Assembly: GCA_023434205.1 (NCBI GenBank)
Contig: JAEYTB010000063.1
Location: forward strand, 1-38,090
Source of the DNA: Planctomycetota bacterium
GTDB lineage: Bacteria; Planctomycetota; Phycisphaerae; Phycisphaerales; UBA1924
Length of the DNA: 38,090 nt
Reading direction: 5' to 3'
This document shows positions 16,864-22,965 of this stretch, one piece after another (the first letter of the stretch is position 1; the number at the start of each line of letters is the position of its first letter). The position numbers were made by a program, and so were the translations under genes. The notes under the pieces were generated by a model. That model did not search any database. It was not told the origin of the DNA and saw only the letters and a list, made by a program, of their open reading frames with translations.

Positions 16864-16883
16864 CGGCGGGACGGTTCCCGCCG
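16864..16883 (+). promoter_or_regulatory. Hairpin in the leader of the first pilin gene
   Basis: An 8-bp perfect stem CGGCGGGA / TCCCGCCG with loop CGGT lies 72 nt before the pilin start. There is no U-run, so it is not a terminator; it may stabilise or regulate the pilin mRNA. Apart from it and a 15-nt motif at 16693-16707 shared with 36684-36698, I see no gene between 16684 and 16955. Confidence 0.4.
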
Positions 16884-16955
16884 TGCGACGTGGTGAAATG
16901 CGGGGGAGGACGTCCCCCTCGCAGTGTGTGTGTTGTGTTTGGAAGGAGTTACCGC

Positions 16956-17387
16956 ATGCGGAACCGTAGCAAGAAGGCCTTTACGCTGGTCGAAATCCTG
17001 ATCGTGGTCGTGATCCTGGGCATCCTGGCGGCGATCGTCGTCCCCCAGTTCACGAACGCGACCCAGGACGCTCAGACCGGCAACCTGCGCGCTCAGATCA
17101 AGAGCCTGCAGAACCAGATCGAGCTCTTCAAGGCTCGCACCAACTCGTACCCGGACCTCGTGGCCAACGGCTGGGATCAGCTCATTGACCCCAACGGCGA
17201 CGGCATCTTCGACGATGGCTACATCAAGAAGGCGCCCAAGAACCCCGCGGCCCCCGCGGCGGTCCAGGAAGTCGTCGCCGCGGCCGCTGCCGCGACCTGC
17301 GGCTGGCACTACGACGTCAACACCGGCACGCTCGGTGCGACGTACTACGACGAGGCCCTGGACGAGCTCACCCCGGGCCAGCCCTAA
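16956..17387 (+). CDS. Prepilin-like protein (type IV pilin / GspG-like), Ala at cleavage site
   Basis: A 143-residue type IV pilin or type II secretion pseudopilin. AAGGAG at 16943-16948 gives a strong ribosome-binding site. The short basic leader ends KKA, and the mature part begins FTLVEILIVVVILGILAAIV, with Glu13 at mature position 5. Cleavage would be after Ala8 instead of the usual Gly, a tolerated but uncommon variant. A helical spine (to about residue 60) is followed by a GspG-like loop with D-P-N-G-D-G-I-F-D-D (a possible calcium loop), K-K-A-P-K-N-P, an Ala-rich stretch and a C-terminal strand region with one Cys. It is the first of a run of pilin-like genes, and the terminator upstream suggests its own promoter. 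Assembly ATPase and peptidase genes are not in the window. Confidence 0.88.
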   Translation: MRNRSKKAFTLVEILIVVVILGILAAIVVPQFTNATQDAQTGNLRAQIKSLQNQIELFKARTNSYPDLVANGWDQLIDPNGDGIFDDGYIKKAPKNPAAPAAVQEVVAAAAAATCGWHYDVNTGTLGATYYDEALDELTPGQP

Positions 17388-17413
17388 CTTGATCTGATCA
17401 CCAATCACGCGGG

Positions 17414-17433
17414 TGGGGCTGAAACACGCCCCA
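17414..17433 (+). other. Weak hairpin between the two pilin genes
   Basis: TGGGGC and GCCCCA are separated by an 8-nt loop, 26 nt after the first pilin stop. No T-run follows. It could be an mRNA 3'-end or processing structure that lets the first pilin be made in excess over downstream genes; this is inference. Confidence 0.25.
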
Positions 17434-17467
17434 GCCGCGCTTCCCCAACGCGATGAGGTCCACACCT

Positions 17468-17917
17468 ATGCACGAACCTTCCCCCCGCCGGCGCAGCACG
17501 GGCTTTACCCTCGTCGAAATCCTGATCGTGGTCGTGATCCTGGGCATCCTCGCCGCGATCGTGGTGCCCCAGTTCAGCAGCGCCACCAGTGATGCGCAGC
17601 GGTCCGCCGTGCAGGACCAGGTCAACAAGGTCCGCAAGGCCATCGCCATCTACTACGTCCGCAGTGGCAACGTGTATCCCAACATCGTCCCCGGGCCCGG
17701 CGCCACCAGTTGGGGTGAGATCGGCCCCGGCACCTCCTACATGCGCACCCCGCCCGCCAACCCCTGGGTCGGCGGGCCCAACGCCACCGTCATCATCCAC
17801 GGCACCGGTCCCGACGCCGCGTACCAGACCACCCACGGCTGGATCTTCAACCCCGCCACCGGCCAGGTCTGGGCCGGGAGCTGTGACGACGACGACGTCC
17901 CCCTGCCCCGCCCCTGA
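17468..17917 (+). CDS. Prepilin-like protein (GspG-like) 2
   Basis: A 149-residue pilin-like protein. Its leader ends in RRRSTG, cleavage Gly12|Phe13, and the mature part begins FTLVEILIVVVILGILAAIV, identical to the preceding pilin over the first 20 mature residues; 38 nt (17513-17550) are also identical in DNA (16989-17026). The remaining globular part differs, with a Gly/Pro-rich C-terminal region containing GWIFNPATGQVW, a motif common at the end of GspG-type pseudopilins, and an acidic C-D-D-D-D patch. GAGG upstream supports ATG 17468; an in-frame ATG at 17453 is possible. It is 80 nt after the first pilin and most probably arose by duplication of the N-terminal part. Its partner filament is not defined here. 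Confidence 0.87.
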   Translation: MHEPSPRRRSTGFTLVEILIVVVILGILAAIVVPQFSSATSDAQRSAVQDQVNKVRKAIAIYYVRSGNVYPNIVPGPGATSWGEIGPGTSYMRTPPANPWVGGPNATVIIHGTGPDAAYQTTHGWIFNPATGQVWAGSCDDDDVPLPRP

Positions 17918-17985
17918 TTCCTACCGGCGGGCCTCATCGGCCCCTCGTTTTTCGCCGATGCACACGTAGCCACGAGGAGCCTCCC

Positions 17986-18339
17986 ATGCACACCGCCCGC
18001 CGCAACCAGCGCCGCTACACCAACGCGGCCCTCACCGTCATCGCCGCACTGCTCGGCCTCAACGCCCTGAGCAACTCCGACCTGCTTGCCCCCAGCGCCG
18101 CCCACGCCCAGAGCGGCGAGGACGGCCTCGTCAGCGCCGCCGAGCAGCGCAAGGTCATGATCGCCGAGCTGCGCAACCTCAGCAGCCGCATCGAGCGCCT
18201 CGAGACCACCATCGCCCGCGGCGTGAACGTCAAGGTCACCGACATGCCCGCCGTCCGCCTCGCGGACCCCAGCCAGATGTCCGACGCCCGCGAATCGCGC
18301 GAATCACGCGACTCGCGCGACACCCGCAAGTCCAGGTAA
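17986..18339 (+). CDS. Small exported coiled-coil protein with Arg/Ser/Asp repeat tail
   Basis: A 117-residue protein of unknown function. A long signal peptide (basic start, hydrophobic ALTVIAALLGLNAL) would be cleaved near AHA41|Q42. Residues 50-79 have heptad-like spacing (EQRKVMIAELRNLSSRIERL) and should form a short coiled coil. Residues 102-117 are a charged tail of R-E-S, R-E-S, R-D-S, R-D-T, R-K-S units, encoded by five imperfect 9-nt repeats (18289-18333). GAGGAG about 8 nt upstream supports the ATG. It sits between two prepilin genes on the same strand, so an accessory pilus or secretion role is possible, but nothing in the sequence proves it. Confidence 0.7.
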   Translation: MHTARRNQRRYTNAALTVIAALLGLNALSNSDLLAPSAAHAQSGEDGLVSAAEQRKVMIAELRNLSSRIERLETTIARGVNVKVTDMPAVRLADPSQMSDARESRESRDSRDTRKSR

Positions 18340-18359
18340 CGGTGGGGGGAGGAGACTTC

Positions 18360-18884
18360 ATGCGACCCCGCCAGACCCGCAGCCCGAGCCGCGCCTACAC
18401 CCTCATCGAGGTGCTGGTCGTGGTCACCGTGCTCGGCATCGCCGCGGCGATGGTCATCCCCAGCATGTCCCAGGCCAGCGTGCTCCGCGTCCAGGGTGCC
18501 ATCCGCACGCTCGTCGCCGACATCGCCATCGCCCAGTCCGACGCGATCGCCTACCAGAAGGGCCGCGCCATCGTGTTCTTCAACGATCCACCCGGCCCGC
18601 GCTACGTCGTCTGCGAGGTCAACGGCGCGACCCTGGACCTCGCGGTGGACAAGATCAGCGAGCAGAGGCTCGGCGGCGAGCAGTTCGGCTTTGCCACGTT
18701 TGAGAACATCAACCTGCCCTTGAACATGATCGTGATCGATGAGCTGGGCGGGCCGGTCATGGCGCCGGATGATCCCACCCCAGCGCCCGAAGGTTCGATC
18801 GACATTGTCGACTCAACCCAGCGTTTCCGTGTCAATATTGAGGCGTACACCGGGAAGGTGAGCGTCACCTCGCACCCGCGATAG
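18360..18884 (+). CDS. Prepilin-like protein, GspH/FimT type
   Basis: A 174-residue minor pseudopilin. GGGAGGAG ends about 5 nt before ATG 18360, which is preferred over an in-frame GTG at 18342. The leader RPRQTRSPSRA is basic; cleavage would follow Ala12 and the mature protein starts YTLIEVLVVVTVLGIAAAMV, with Glu at mature position 5. The sequence then follows GspH/FimT logic: VQGAIRTLVADIAIAQSDAI (helix), YQKGRAIVFFNDPPGPRYVV (strands) and a C-terminal YTGKVSV. As in the first pilin of the cluster, Ala replaces Gly at the cleavage site. It lies 20 nt after the small coiled-coil gene and 12 nt before the small membrane protein gene, so co-transcription is likely. Confidence 0.85.
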   Translation: MRPRQTRSPSRAYTLIEVLVVVTVLGIAAAMVIPSMSQASVLRVQGAIRTLVADIAIAQSDAIAYQKGRAIVFFNDPPGPRYVVCEVNGATLDLAVDKISEQRLGGEQFGFATFENINLPLNMIVIDELGGPVMAPDDPTPAPEGSIDIVDSTQRFRVNIEAYTGKVSVTSHPR

Positions 18885-18896
18885 GAGTCCGGCGTC

Positions 18897-19115
18897 ATGG
18901 CGTGTGGAACCAAGGCGTGCAGCACGACCGTCCGATCGATCACCTGGGGCCTCGTGCTCACAGGCTCGGTCGCCCTGCTCATCTGGGCCAAGCTCCGCCT
19001 CGTGACGACGGTCCCCCGGACGGCCTACGCCGACCCCGACGCCGTGCAGGTGGACCCCGCCCCCGCTGGCGATCAAACGCCGGCTCAATCGCCCGACCAG
19101 TCGCCCGAACCCTGA
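18897..19115 (+). CDS. Small single-span membrane protein
   Basis: A 72-residue protein not recognised as any family. Residues about 13-31 (SITWGLVLTGSVALLIWAK) form one hydrophobic helix preceded by a Cys-containing N-terminus (MACGTKAC), followed by a Pro/Asp/Gln-rich, probably disordered tail ending in QSPDQSPEP. AGGAG at 18883-18887, overlapping the preceding stop codon, gives a ribosome-binding site 9 nt from ATG 18897, supporting translation as the last gene of the pilin cluster. Confidence 0.6.
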   Translation: MACGTKACSTTVRSITWGLVLTGSVALLIWAKLRLVTTVPRTAYADPDAVQVDPAPAGDQTPAQSPDQSPEP

Positions 19116-19141
19116 GCTACCGTGACCGGGCCGCGGCGCGG

Positions 19142-19147
19142 TAGGAT
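19142..19147 (+). promoter_or_regulatory. Predicted -10 hexamer TAGGAT of a leaderless promoter (phosphatase gene)
   Basis: TAGGAT is followed by 6 nt (ggggcc) and then GTG 19154. No Shine-Dalgarno is present in that gap, so the mRNA would start at the GTG. Confidence 0.5.
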
Positions 19148-19153
19148 GGGGCC

Positions 19154-20635
19154 GTGAGCCGCGGCCCCGCCCAACCCCTGGTCACCTCCGACCTCAGCGA
19201 AGAGTTCAACGCCCACACCCAGGCCCTGCTCCGTGAGCGGTTCATCTGGTTCTCCGGGACCATGGCCGTCTTCTGCTCGCTGGTGCTGCTGGTCATGCTC
19301 CTGGCCGGCCTCGCGGCCCTGCTGACCGACCCCGCGATGTCCGGCCCGGTCCAGGCCATCTCGAAGAATCTCAGCACCCCCTGGCAGTCGATCCTCACCT
19401 GGTCGTTCATCCTCACGCTCTGCGGGGCCTACGCCTCCTGCTTCTTCCTCGCCAAGCTCAACAAGATCCGCGCCGACCGCATCCTCACCACCAGCTACCT
19501 GCTCGTCATGGCCGACGGCCTGCTCCAGGTCAGCATGGACTGGGCCCGGGCCCCCGGCTCGCCCGGCCTGCTCGCCGTGATGATCTCGCACATCGTCGCC
19601 TGCTCCTTCCTCCCCTGGACGGCCGCGCAGGCGCTCCGGCCCATCGTCCCCGTGCTCAGCCTGCACCTGGTCCTCGCGCTCATCCTGACCAAGGACATCT
19701 CCGCCGCGGGGGTCATCTTCCGCCTGCTCTTCACCGGCGTGATCGCCCTGCCCGGCGTGCTGATCTGCTGGATCCGCCACTCCCGCCGCATGGAGGAGTT
19801 CAAGCTCGCCTTCTTCCAGCGCCGCTACGGCCAGGTCCGGCGCGAGCTCTTCGACGCCCGAAAAATCCACGAGGCCCTCTTCCCCGTCCCCATCCAGGAC
19901 GGCCCCGTGCAGTTCTCGTACTTCTACGAGCCCATGCACCAGATCGGCGGCGACTACCTCTACGCCGCCTGCGCCGCCCCCGGCAAGCCCGTCAATATCG
20001 TCCTCATGGACGTCACCGGCCACGGCATCCCCGCCGCCCTCACCGTCAACCGCCTCCACGGCGAGCTCCAGCGTCTTTTCGCAGAGAACCCCGACATCAC
20101 GCCCGGGCAGGTGCTCTCCGCGCTCAACAAGTACGTCTACCTCACCCTCGCGGACCACGCCGTGTTCATCACCGCCCTCTGCCTGCGGTTCAACCCCTCC
20201 GCCGACACCGTCGAGTACGCCAGCGGCGGGCACCCCACCGCCTACCTCCGCGCCGTGGACGGCACCATCCATGAGCTGCCCTCCACCGCCCTCATGCTCG
20301 GCGTCAGCCCATCCCAGGAGTTCGATCCCGCGCAGGCCACCATCCCCTTCCAGGAGGGAGACTCCGTCATCGCCTACACCGACGGCGCCCTCGAAGCCCG
20401 CAACGCTGAAGGCCGCATGATCGGCCTCCGCGGCATGCAGCGGATGGTCGCCTCCAAGCACCAGGTCCGGCCCGGCGGCTGGCCCATGGAGATGATCCGC
20501 GCGGTCGAGGCCCACCGCAAGGGCCCGCCCAACGACGACACGCTCGTGATCGAGGTCTTCCGCCCCATCGGCATCCGCACCGACATGCCCACCCGGATCG
20601 GCGCCGCTACCCCTTCACGCCCTCAACCCGTGTAG
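19154..20635 (+). CDS. Membrane PP2C-family serine phosphatase (SpoIIE/RsbU type)
   Basis: A 493-residue protein with an N-terminal membrane region of about six hydrophobic segments (residues 30-215) and a C-terminal SpoIIE phosphatase domain (about 225-475). Metal-binding acidic residues are in place: Asp267 in IGGDY, Asp286 in MDVTGHG, Asp410 in YTDG and Asp461-Asp462 in NDDT. The YASGGHPTAYL segment is also typical. Such proteins usually dephosphorylate an anti-sigma-factor antagonist in partner-switching pathways, or act as outputs of sensor domains. Here the sensor would be the membrane part. No anti-sigma or STAS gene is adjacent. GTG 19154 is supported by the upstream hexamer. Its 3' end overlaps the convergent MazG-like gene by 29 nt. 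Confidence 0.88.
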   Translation: MSRGPAQPLVTSDLSEEFNAHTQALLRERFIWFSGTMAVFCSLVLLVMLLAGLAALLTDPAMSGPVQAISKNLSTPWQSILTWSFILTLCGAYASCFFLAKLNKIRADRILTTSYLLVMADGLLQVSMDWARAPGSPGLLAVMISHIVACSFLPWTAAQALRPIVPVLSLHLVLALILTKDISAAGVIFRLLFTGVIALPGVLICWIRHSRRMEEFKLAFFQRRYGQVRRELFDARKIHEALFPVPIQDGPVQFSYFYEPMHQIGGDYLYAACAAPGKPVNIVLMDVTGHGIPAALTVNRLHGELQRLFAENPDITPGQVLSALNKYVYLTLADHAVFITALCLRFNPSADTVEYASGGHPTAYLRAVDGTIHELPSTALMLGVSPSQEFDPAQATIPFQEGDSVIAYTDGALEARNAEGRMIGLRGMQRMVASKHQVRPGGWPMEMIRAVEAHRKGPPNDDTLVIEVFRPIGIRTDMPTRIGAATPSRPQPV

Positions 20636-20906
20636 GGTCGGTGTACTTCGTGAGCGCCTTCTCCAGGTCCACGCCGTGGATGTTCGCCAGCGTGGTGAGC
20701 CACGCGATCACGTCCGCGAACTCCTCTTCCAGGTTGGCCCGCTGCTCGGCAGTGGGGGACTTGCCCGGCGCGTTGTCCTGCAGGGCGGTGGCCAGCTCGC
20801 CCACTTCCTCGATCAGCCACATGAACGTCCCCGGCGTGCCGCGGGCAGAGTCGGTGGCGTAGTAGCGGTCCCGAATGAGCTGCTGGAAGCCGGAAAAGGT
20901 GATCAT
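20607..20906 (-). CDS. MazG-like nucleotide pyrophosphohydrolase
   Basis: A 99-residue single-domain MazG-type protein. The signature EExxE…ExxD is visible as EEVGE (33-37) and EEFAD (61-65), the glutamates and aspartate that hold magnesium in all-alpha NTP pyrophosphatases. The length fits the compact form that usually acts as a dimer or tetramer and removes aberrant or excess nucleotides. ATG 20906 lacks a Shine-Dalgarno, but TATCCT lies 5 nt upstream, fitting the leaderless pattern. Longer upstream starts would add an unrelated, compositionally odd N-terminus. The gene converges with the phosphatase gene and overlaps it by 29 nt. Confidence 0.85.
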   Translation of the reverse strand: MITFSGFQQLIRDRYYATDSARGTPGTFMWLIEEVGELATALQDNAPGKSPTAEQRANLEEEFADVIAWLTTLANIHGVDLEKALTKYTDPTRVEGVKG

Positions 20907-20911
20907 GCGGG

Positions 20912-20917
20912 AGGATA
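20912..20917 (-). promoter_or_regulatory. Predicted -10 hexamer TATCCT of a leaderless promoter (MazG-like gene)
   Basis: On the minus strand TATCCT is followed by 5 nt (cccgc) and ATG 20906. No ribosome-binding site is visible. Confidence 0.45.
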
Positions 20918-20962
20918 GGGCCGGGCTCCGGGGGCCCAGTGGCATCCCGAGGACTACCCGAT

Positions 20963-20968
20963 TAGGAT
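20963..20968 (+). promoter_or_regulatory. Predicted -10 hexamer TAGGAT of a leaderless promoter (two-gene NTase unit)
   Basis: TAGGAT is followed by 6 nt (ttgtcg) and then ATG 20975, with no Shine-Dalgarno. It would drive both genes of the unit. Confidence 0.5.
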
Positions 20969-20974
20969 TTGTCG

Positions 20975-21178
20975 ATGCAGGGCAAAGAGCAGATCGAAGC
21001 CTACCGACGAATGCCCCAATCGGAGCGTTGGCGCCTCGTCGAGATCCTGATGGATGACGCCTGGAACTTTCTGAAGCAGCTGCCCCCAGAGGAGGCGCGC
21101 AGGCGCCTTGCGATCGACCAGAGATTGCACGACGAGTCGGACCGAAACATGCTGGAGCACCTTCGGAGAGTTTCGTGA
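20975..21178 (+). CDS. Small helical protein, putative antitoxin-like partner of the nucleotidyltransferase
   Basis: A 67-residue, charged, predicted all-helical cytoplasmic protein. It starts MQGKEQIEAYRRMPQSERW and contains RLVEILMDDAWNFLKQLPPEE and a C-terminal LHDESDRNMLEHLRRVS. I do not recognise a named family. Its stop codon overlaps the GTG start of the nucleotidyltransferase gene by 4 nt (GTGA), so the two are translationally coupled, the arrangement expected of a toxin-antitoxin or accessory-subunit pair. Base composition is visibly less GC-rich than the flanks, hinting at transfer. ATG 20975 is supported by the TAGGAT hexamer 6 nt upstream. Confidence 0.65.
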   Translation: MQGKEQIEAYRRMPQSERWRLVEILMDDAWNFLKQLPPEEARRRLAIDQRLHDESDRNMLEHLRRVS

Positions 21179-21762
21179 CCGACCTCCCGGCGCAGCGTGT
21201 GCTCCTTGAATGCGTCGCTGTCATTGACCAACAGGGAATCTCATACGCCGTGATGGGGGGGTTTGCCGTTCGCGCATGGGGCATCCCCCGACCGACGTTC
21301 GACGCGGATGTAGCTGTCGTTGTCAATGGCGAGCAGTGGGCCGCGTTGCTGAGCAGCCTCGAAGCGGAAGGCTTCGACGTTCCGTCTGAGCACTCAACCG
21401 GATTTCTGGACAAGCTCGGCCCCTTCCAGAAGGCCAAGGTCAGTCGGTTCTACGAAGGGTTCGTTTGGAGCACCGACCTCTTTATAGTCGGGGATAGCTT
21501 CCTTGAGTCCGCCGTTTCGAGGGCGCGCCGAGCGGTCATTGGAGGGGTCACGGTTCGCGTCATGGCCCCCGAGGACATTGTCCTCCTCAAGCTCATCGCC
21601 GGCCGCCGGAAAGACCTCGCCGACATCGACGAAATCCTGATGATCTCCACGAACATCGACCGCGACTACCTCGACTTGTGGGCGGCCCGGCTCGGCGTCG
21701 CCGACCGCCTCGCCGACATCCTCCCCCGGGAAGCCCCTCCAAACCCCGACAAAGGGGTCTGA
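21175..21762 (+). CDS. Nucleotidyltransferase of the MNT/AbiEii-like superfamily
   Basis: A 195-residue protein with a minimal nucleotidyltransferase fold. The Gly-Gly motif (VMGGF, 27-30) is followed by the metal-binding pair Asp43-x-Asp45 in FDADV, and Asp101 in STDLFIV is a good third carboxylate. The C-terminal APEDIVLLKLIAGRRKDLAD segment is typical of nucleotidyltransferases found in toxin-antitoxin and abortive-infection modules. These enzymes add nucleotides to tRNA or proteins; the target here is unknown. The active site appears complete. It starts with GTG overlapping the stop of the 67-residue gene. Composition is lower in GC than neighbouring housekeeping genes. It could also be a stand-alone aminoglycoside-type transferase relative. 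Confidence 0.8.
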   Translation: MTDLPAQRVLLECVAVIDQQGISYAVMGGFAVRAWGIPRPTFDADVAVVVNGEQWAALLSSLEAEGFDVPSEHSTGFLDKLGPFQKAKVSRFYEGFVWSTDLFIVGDSFLESAVSRARRAVIGGVTVRVMAPEDIVLLKLIAGRRKDLADIDEILMISTNIDRDYLDLWAARLGVADRLADILPREAPPNPDKGV

Positions 21763-21779
21763 ACGCCTTCCCAACCCAC

Positions 21780-21807
21780 TTGCCCGCCCGCCCCGCCCCG
21801 CTACACT
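21780..21807 (+). promoter_or_regulatory. Predicted promoter TTGCCC-N16-TACACT upstream of rpsL
   Basis: TTGCCC (21780-21785) and TACACT (21802-21807) are 16 nt apart. A transcript would have a leader of about 65 nt containing the hairpin at 21823-21849 and then rpsL. Confidence 0.5.
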
Positions 21808-21822
21808 TCCCTCCCGCGCTCC

Positions 21823-21849
21823 GGACAGTCTCCGGAGACGGTCCTTTTT
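21823..21849 (+). terminator. Terminator-like hairpin plus T5 in the rpsL leader
   Basis: GGAC…GTCC encloses GTCT-CCGG-AGAC with one A/G mismatch, followed directly by TTTTT. It is 60 nt after the nucleotidyltransferase stop and 32 nt before rpsL. It may terminate the upstream unit, or, if the promoter at 21780 is right, act as an attenuator within the rpsL leader. Confidence 0.55.
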
Positions 21850-21881
21850 GACCTCCCGCCGCGAGTTCCCCGGACGACCCT

Positions 21882-22253
<372 letters not shown>

Positions 22254-22259
22254 ATCAGT

Positions 22260-22282
22260 GGGCTCGGGATGTTCCCGGGCCC
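22260..22282 (+). promoter_or_regulatory. Intercistronic hairpin 1 between rpsL and rpsG
   Basis: A 10-bp stem GGGCTCGGGA / TCCCGGGCCC (one G-U) with a TGT loop begins 7 nt after the rpsL stop. There is no T-run. The E. coli str mRNA binds S7 in this intercistronic region for autoregulation; a similar role here is inference. Confidence 0.4.
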
Positions 22283-22329
22283 GGCAGTAATCCCGCGTGG
22301 CCCGCCCGGCCGCCGGGGTGAACAGTGCA

Positions 22330-22346
22330 GGACTCCCCCCGAGTCC
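22330..22346 (+). promoter_or_regulatory. Intercistronic hairpin 2 just before the rpsG ribosome-binding site
   Basis: GGACTC and GAGTCC flank a C5 loop and end 7 nt before AAAGGAG of rpsG, close enough to affect ribosome access. Confidence 0.35.
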
Positions 22347-22366
22347 CCAGCCAAAGGAGTTTTCAG

Positions 22367-22861
22367 ATGGGCAGCAAGTCGTTCACCGCCGCGGAAAAGC
22401 AGCTCCGTCCCGACCCCCGCTTCGGCGACCGGGTCCTCGCCCGATTCATCAACTGCATCATGTACGACGGCAAGAAGGCCGTGGCCCAGCGCTGCATCTA
22501 CGACGCCATGGACATCATCCAGGGCCGCTTGGCCAAGGAGACGGTGCCCGAGGCCCCCAAGGAGGCCCTCGAGGTCTTCCAGCGGGCGATCGAAAACGTC
22601 AAGCCGTTCGTCGAAGTCCGCTCCAAGCGAATCGGTGGCGCCAACTACCAGGTGCCCATGCAGGTCAACCGCAAGCGCCAGCAGAGCCTCGCGTTCCGCT
22701 GGATCATCGACGCCACCCGCGCCGAGAAGGGCCGCCCCTACGCCGAGCGCCTCGCGGATGAGCTCTACGCCGCCGCCAAGGGCGAGGGCAAGGCCATGCA
22801 GACCCGCGACCAGACCCACCGCATGGCCGAGGCCAACCGCGCCTTCGCCCACTTCGCCTGA
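22367..22861 (+). CDS. rpsG: 30S ribosomal protein S7
   Basis: Small-subunit head assembly protein binding the 3' domain of 16S rRNA, 164 aa. ATG 22367 follows AAAGGAG (22353-22359). Conserved pieces are PDPRFGDRVLARFINCIMYDGKK split over strand and helix, AIENVKPFVEVRSKRIGGANYQVP (the classic S7 signature), RRQ-like KRQQSLAFRWI and the C-terminal HRMAEANRAFAHFA. The N-terminus MGSKSFTAAEKQLRPDPRF is longer and more charged than the usual MPRRR start. It is co-transcribed with rpsL and closed by a strong terminator. Confidence 0.98.
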   Translation: MGSKSFTAAEKQLRPDPRFGDRVLARFINCIMYDGKKAVAQRCIYDAMDIIQGRLAKETVPEAPKEALEVFQRAIENVKPFVEVRSKRIGGANYQVPMQVNRKRQQSLAFRWIIDATRAEKGRPYAERLADELYAAAKGEGKAMQTRDQTHRMAEANRAFAHFA

Positions 22862-22884
22862 GTCTGGGTTTCTCCCGATCACCG

Positions 22885-22920
22885 CAGGGCTCGGTCGCAA
22901 GGCCGGGCCCTGTTTCTTTT
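22885..22920 (+). terminator. Strong rho-independent terminator after rpsG
   Basis: A 12-bp stem (22885-22896 with 22901-22912, two or three G-U pairs) capped by a GCAA tetraloop is followed by TTTCTTTT. It ends the rpsL-rpsG unit. Confidence 0.93.
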
Positions 22921-22929
22921 CCGCGGCAG

Positions 22930-22965
22930 ACCCATCCGACCTATAAGACCCATAGGACCCATGCC
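22930..22965 (+). repeat. Four 9-nt repeats (ACCCATnnG) running into a start codon
   Basis: Units are ACCCATCCG, ACCTATAAG, ACCCATAGG and ACCCATGCC; the last contains the ATG of the ThiF-like gene at 22961. The array replaces any Shine-Dalgarno and includes TATAAG and CATAGG, so it may double as the promoter. Confidence 0.7.

Noticed and set aside
16684..16955. Sigma54 promoter for the pilin cluster
   Set aside because: I looked for TGGCAC-N5-TTGC spacing and found no acceptable match.
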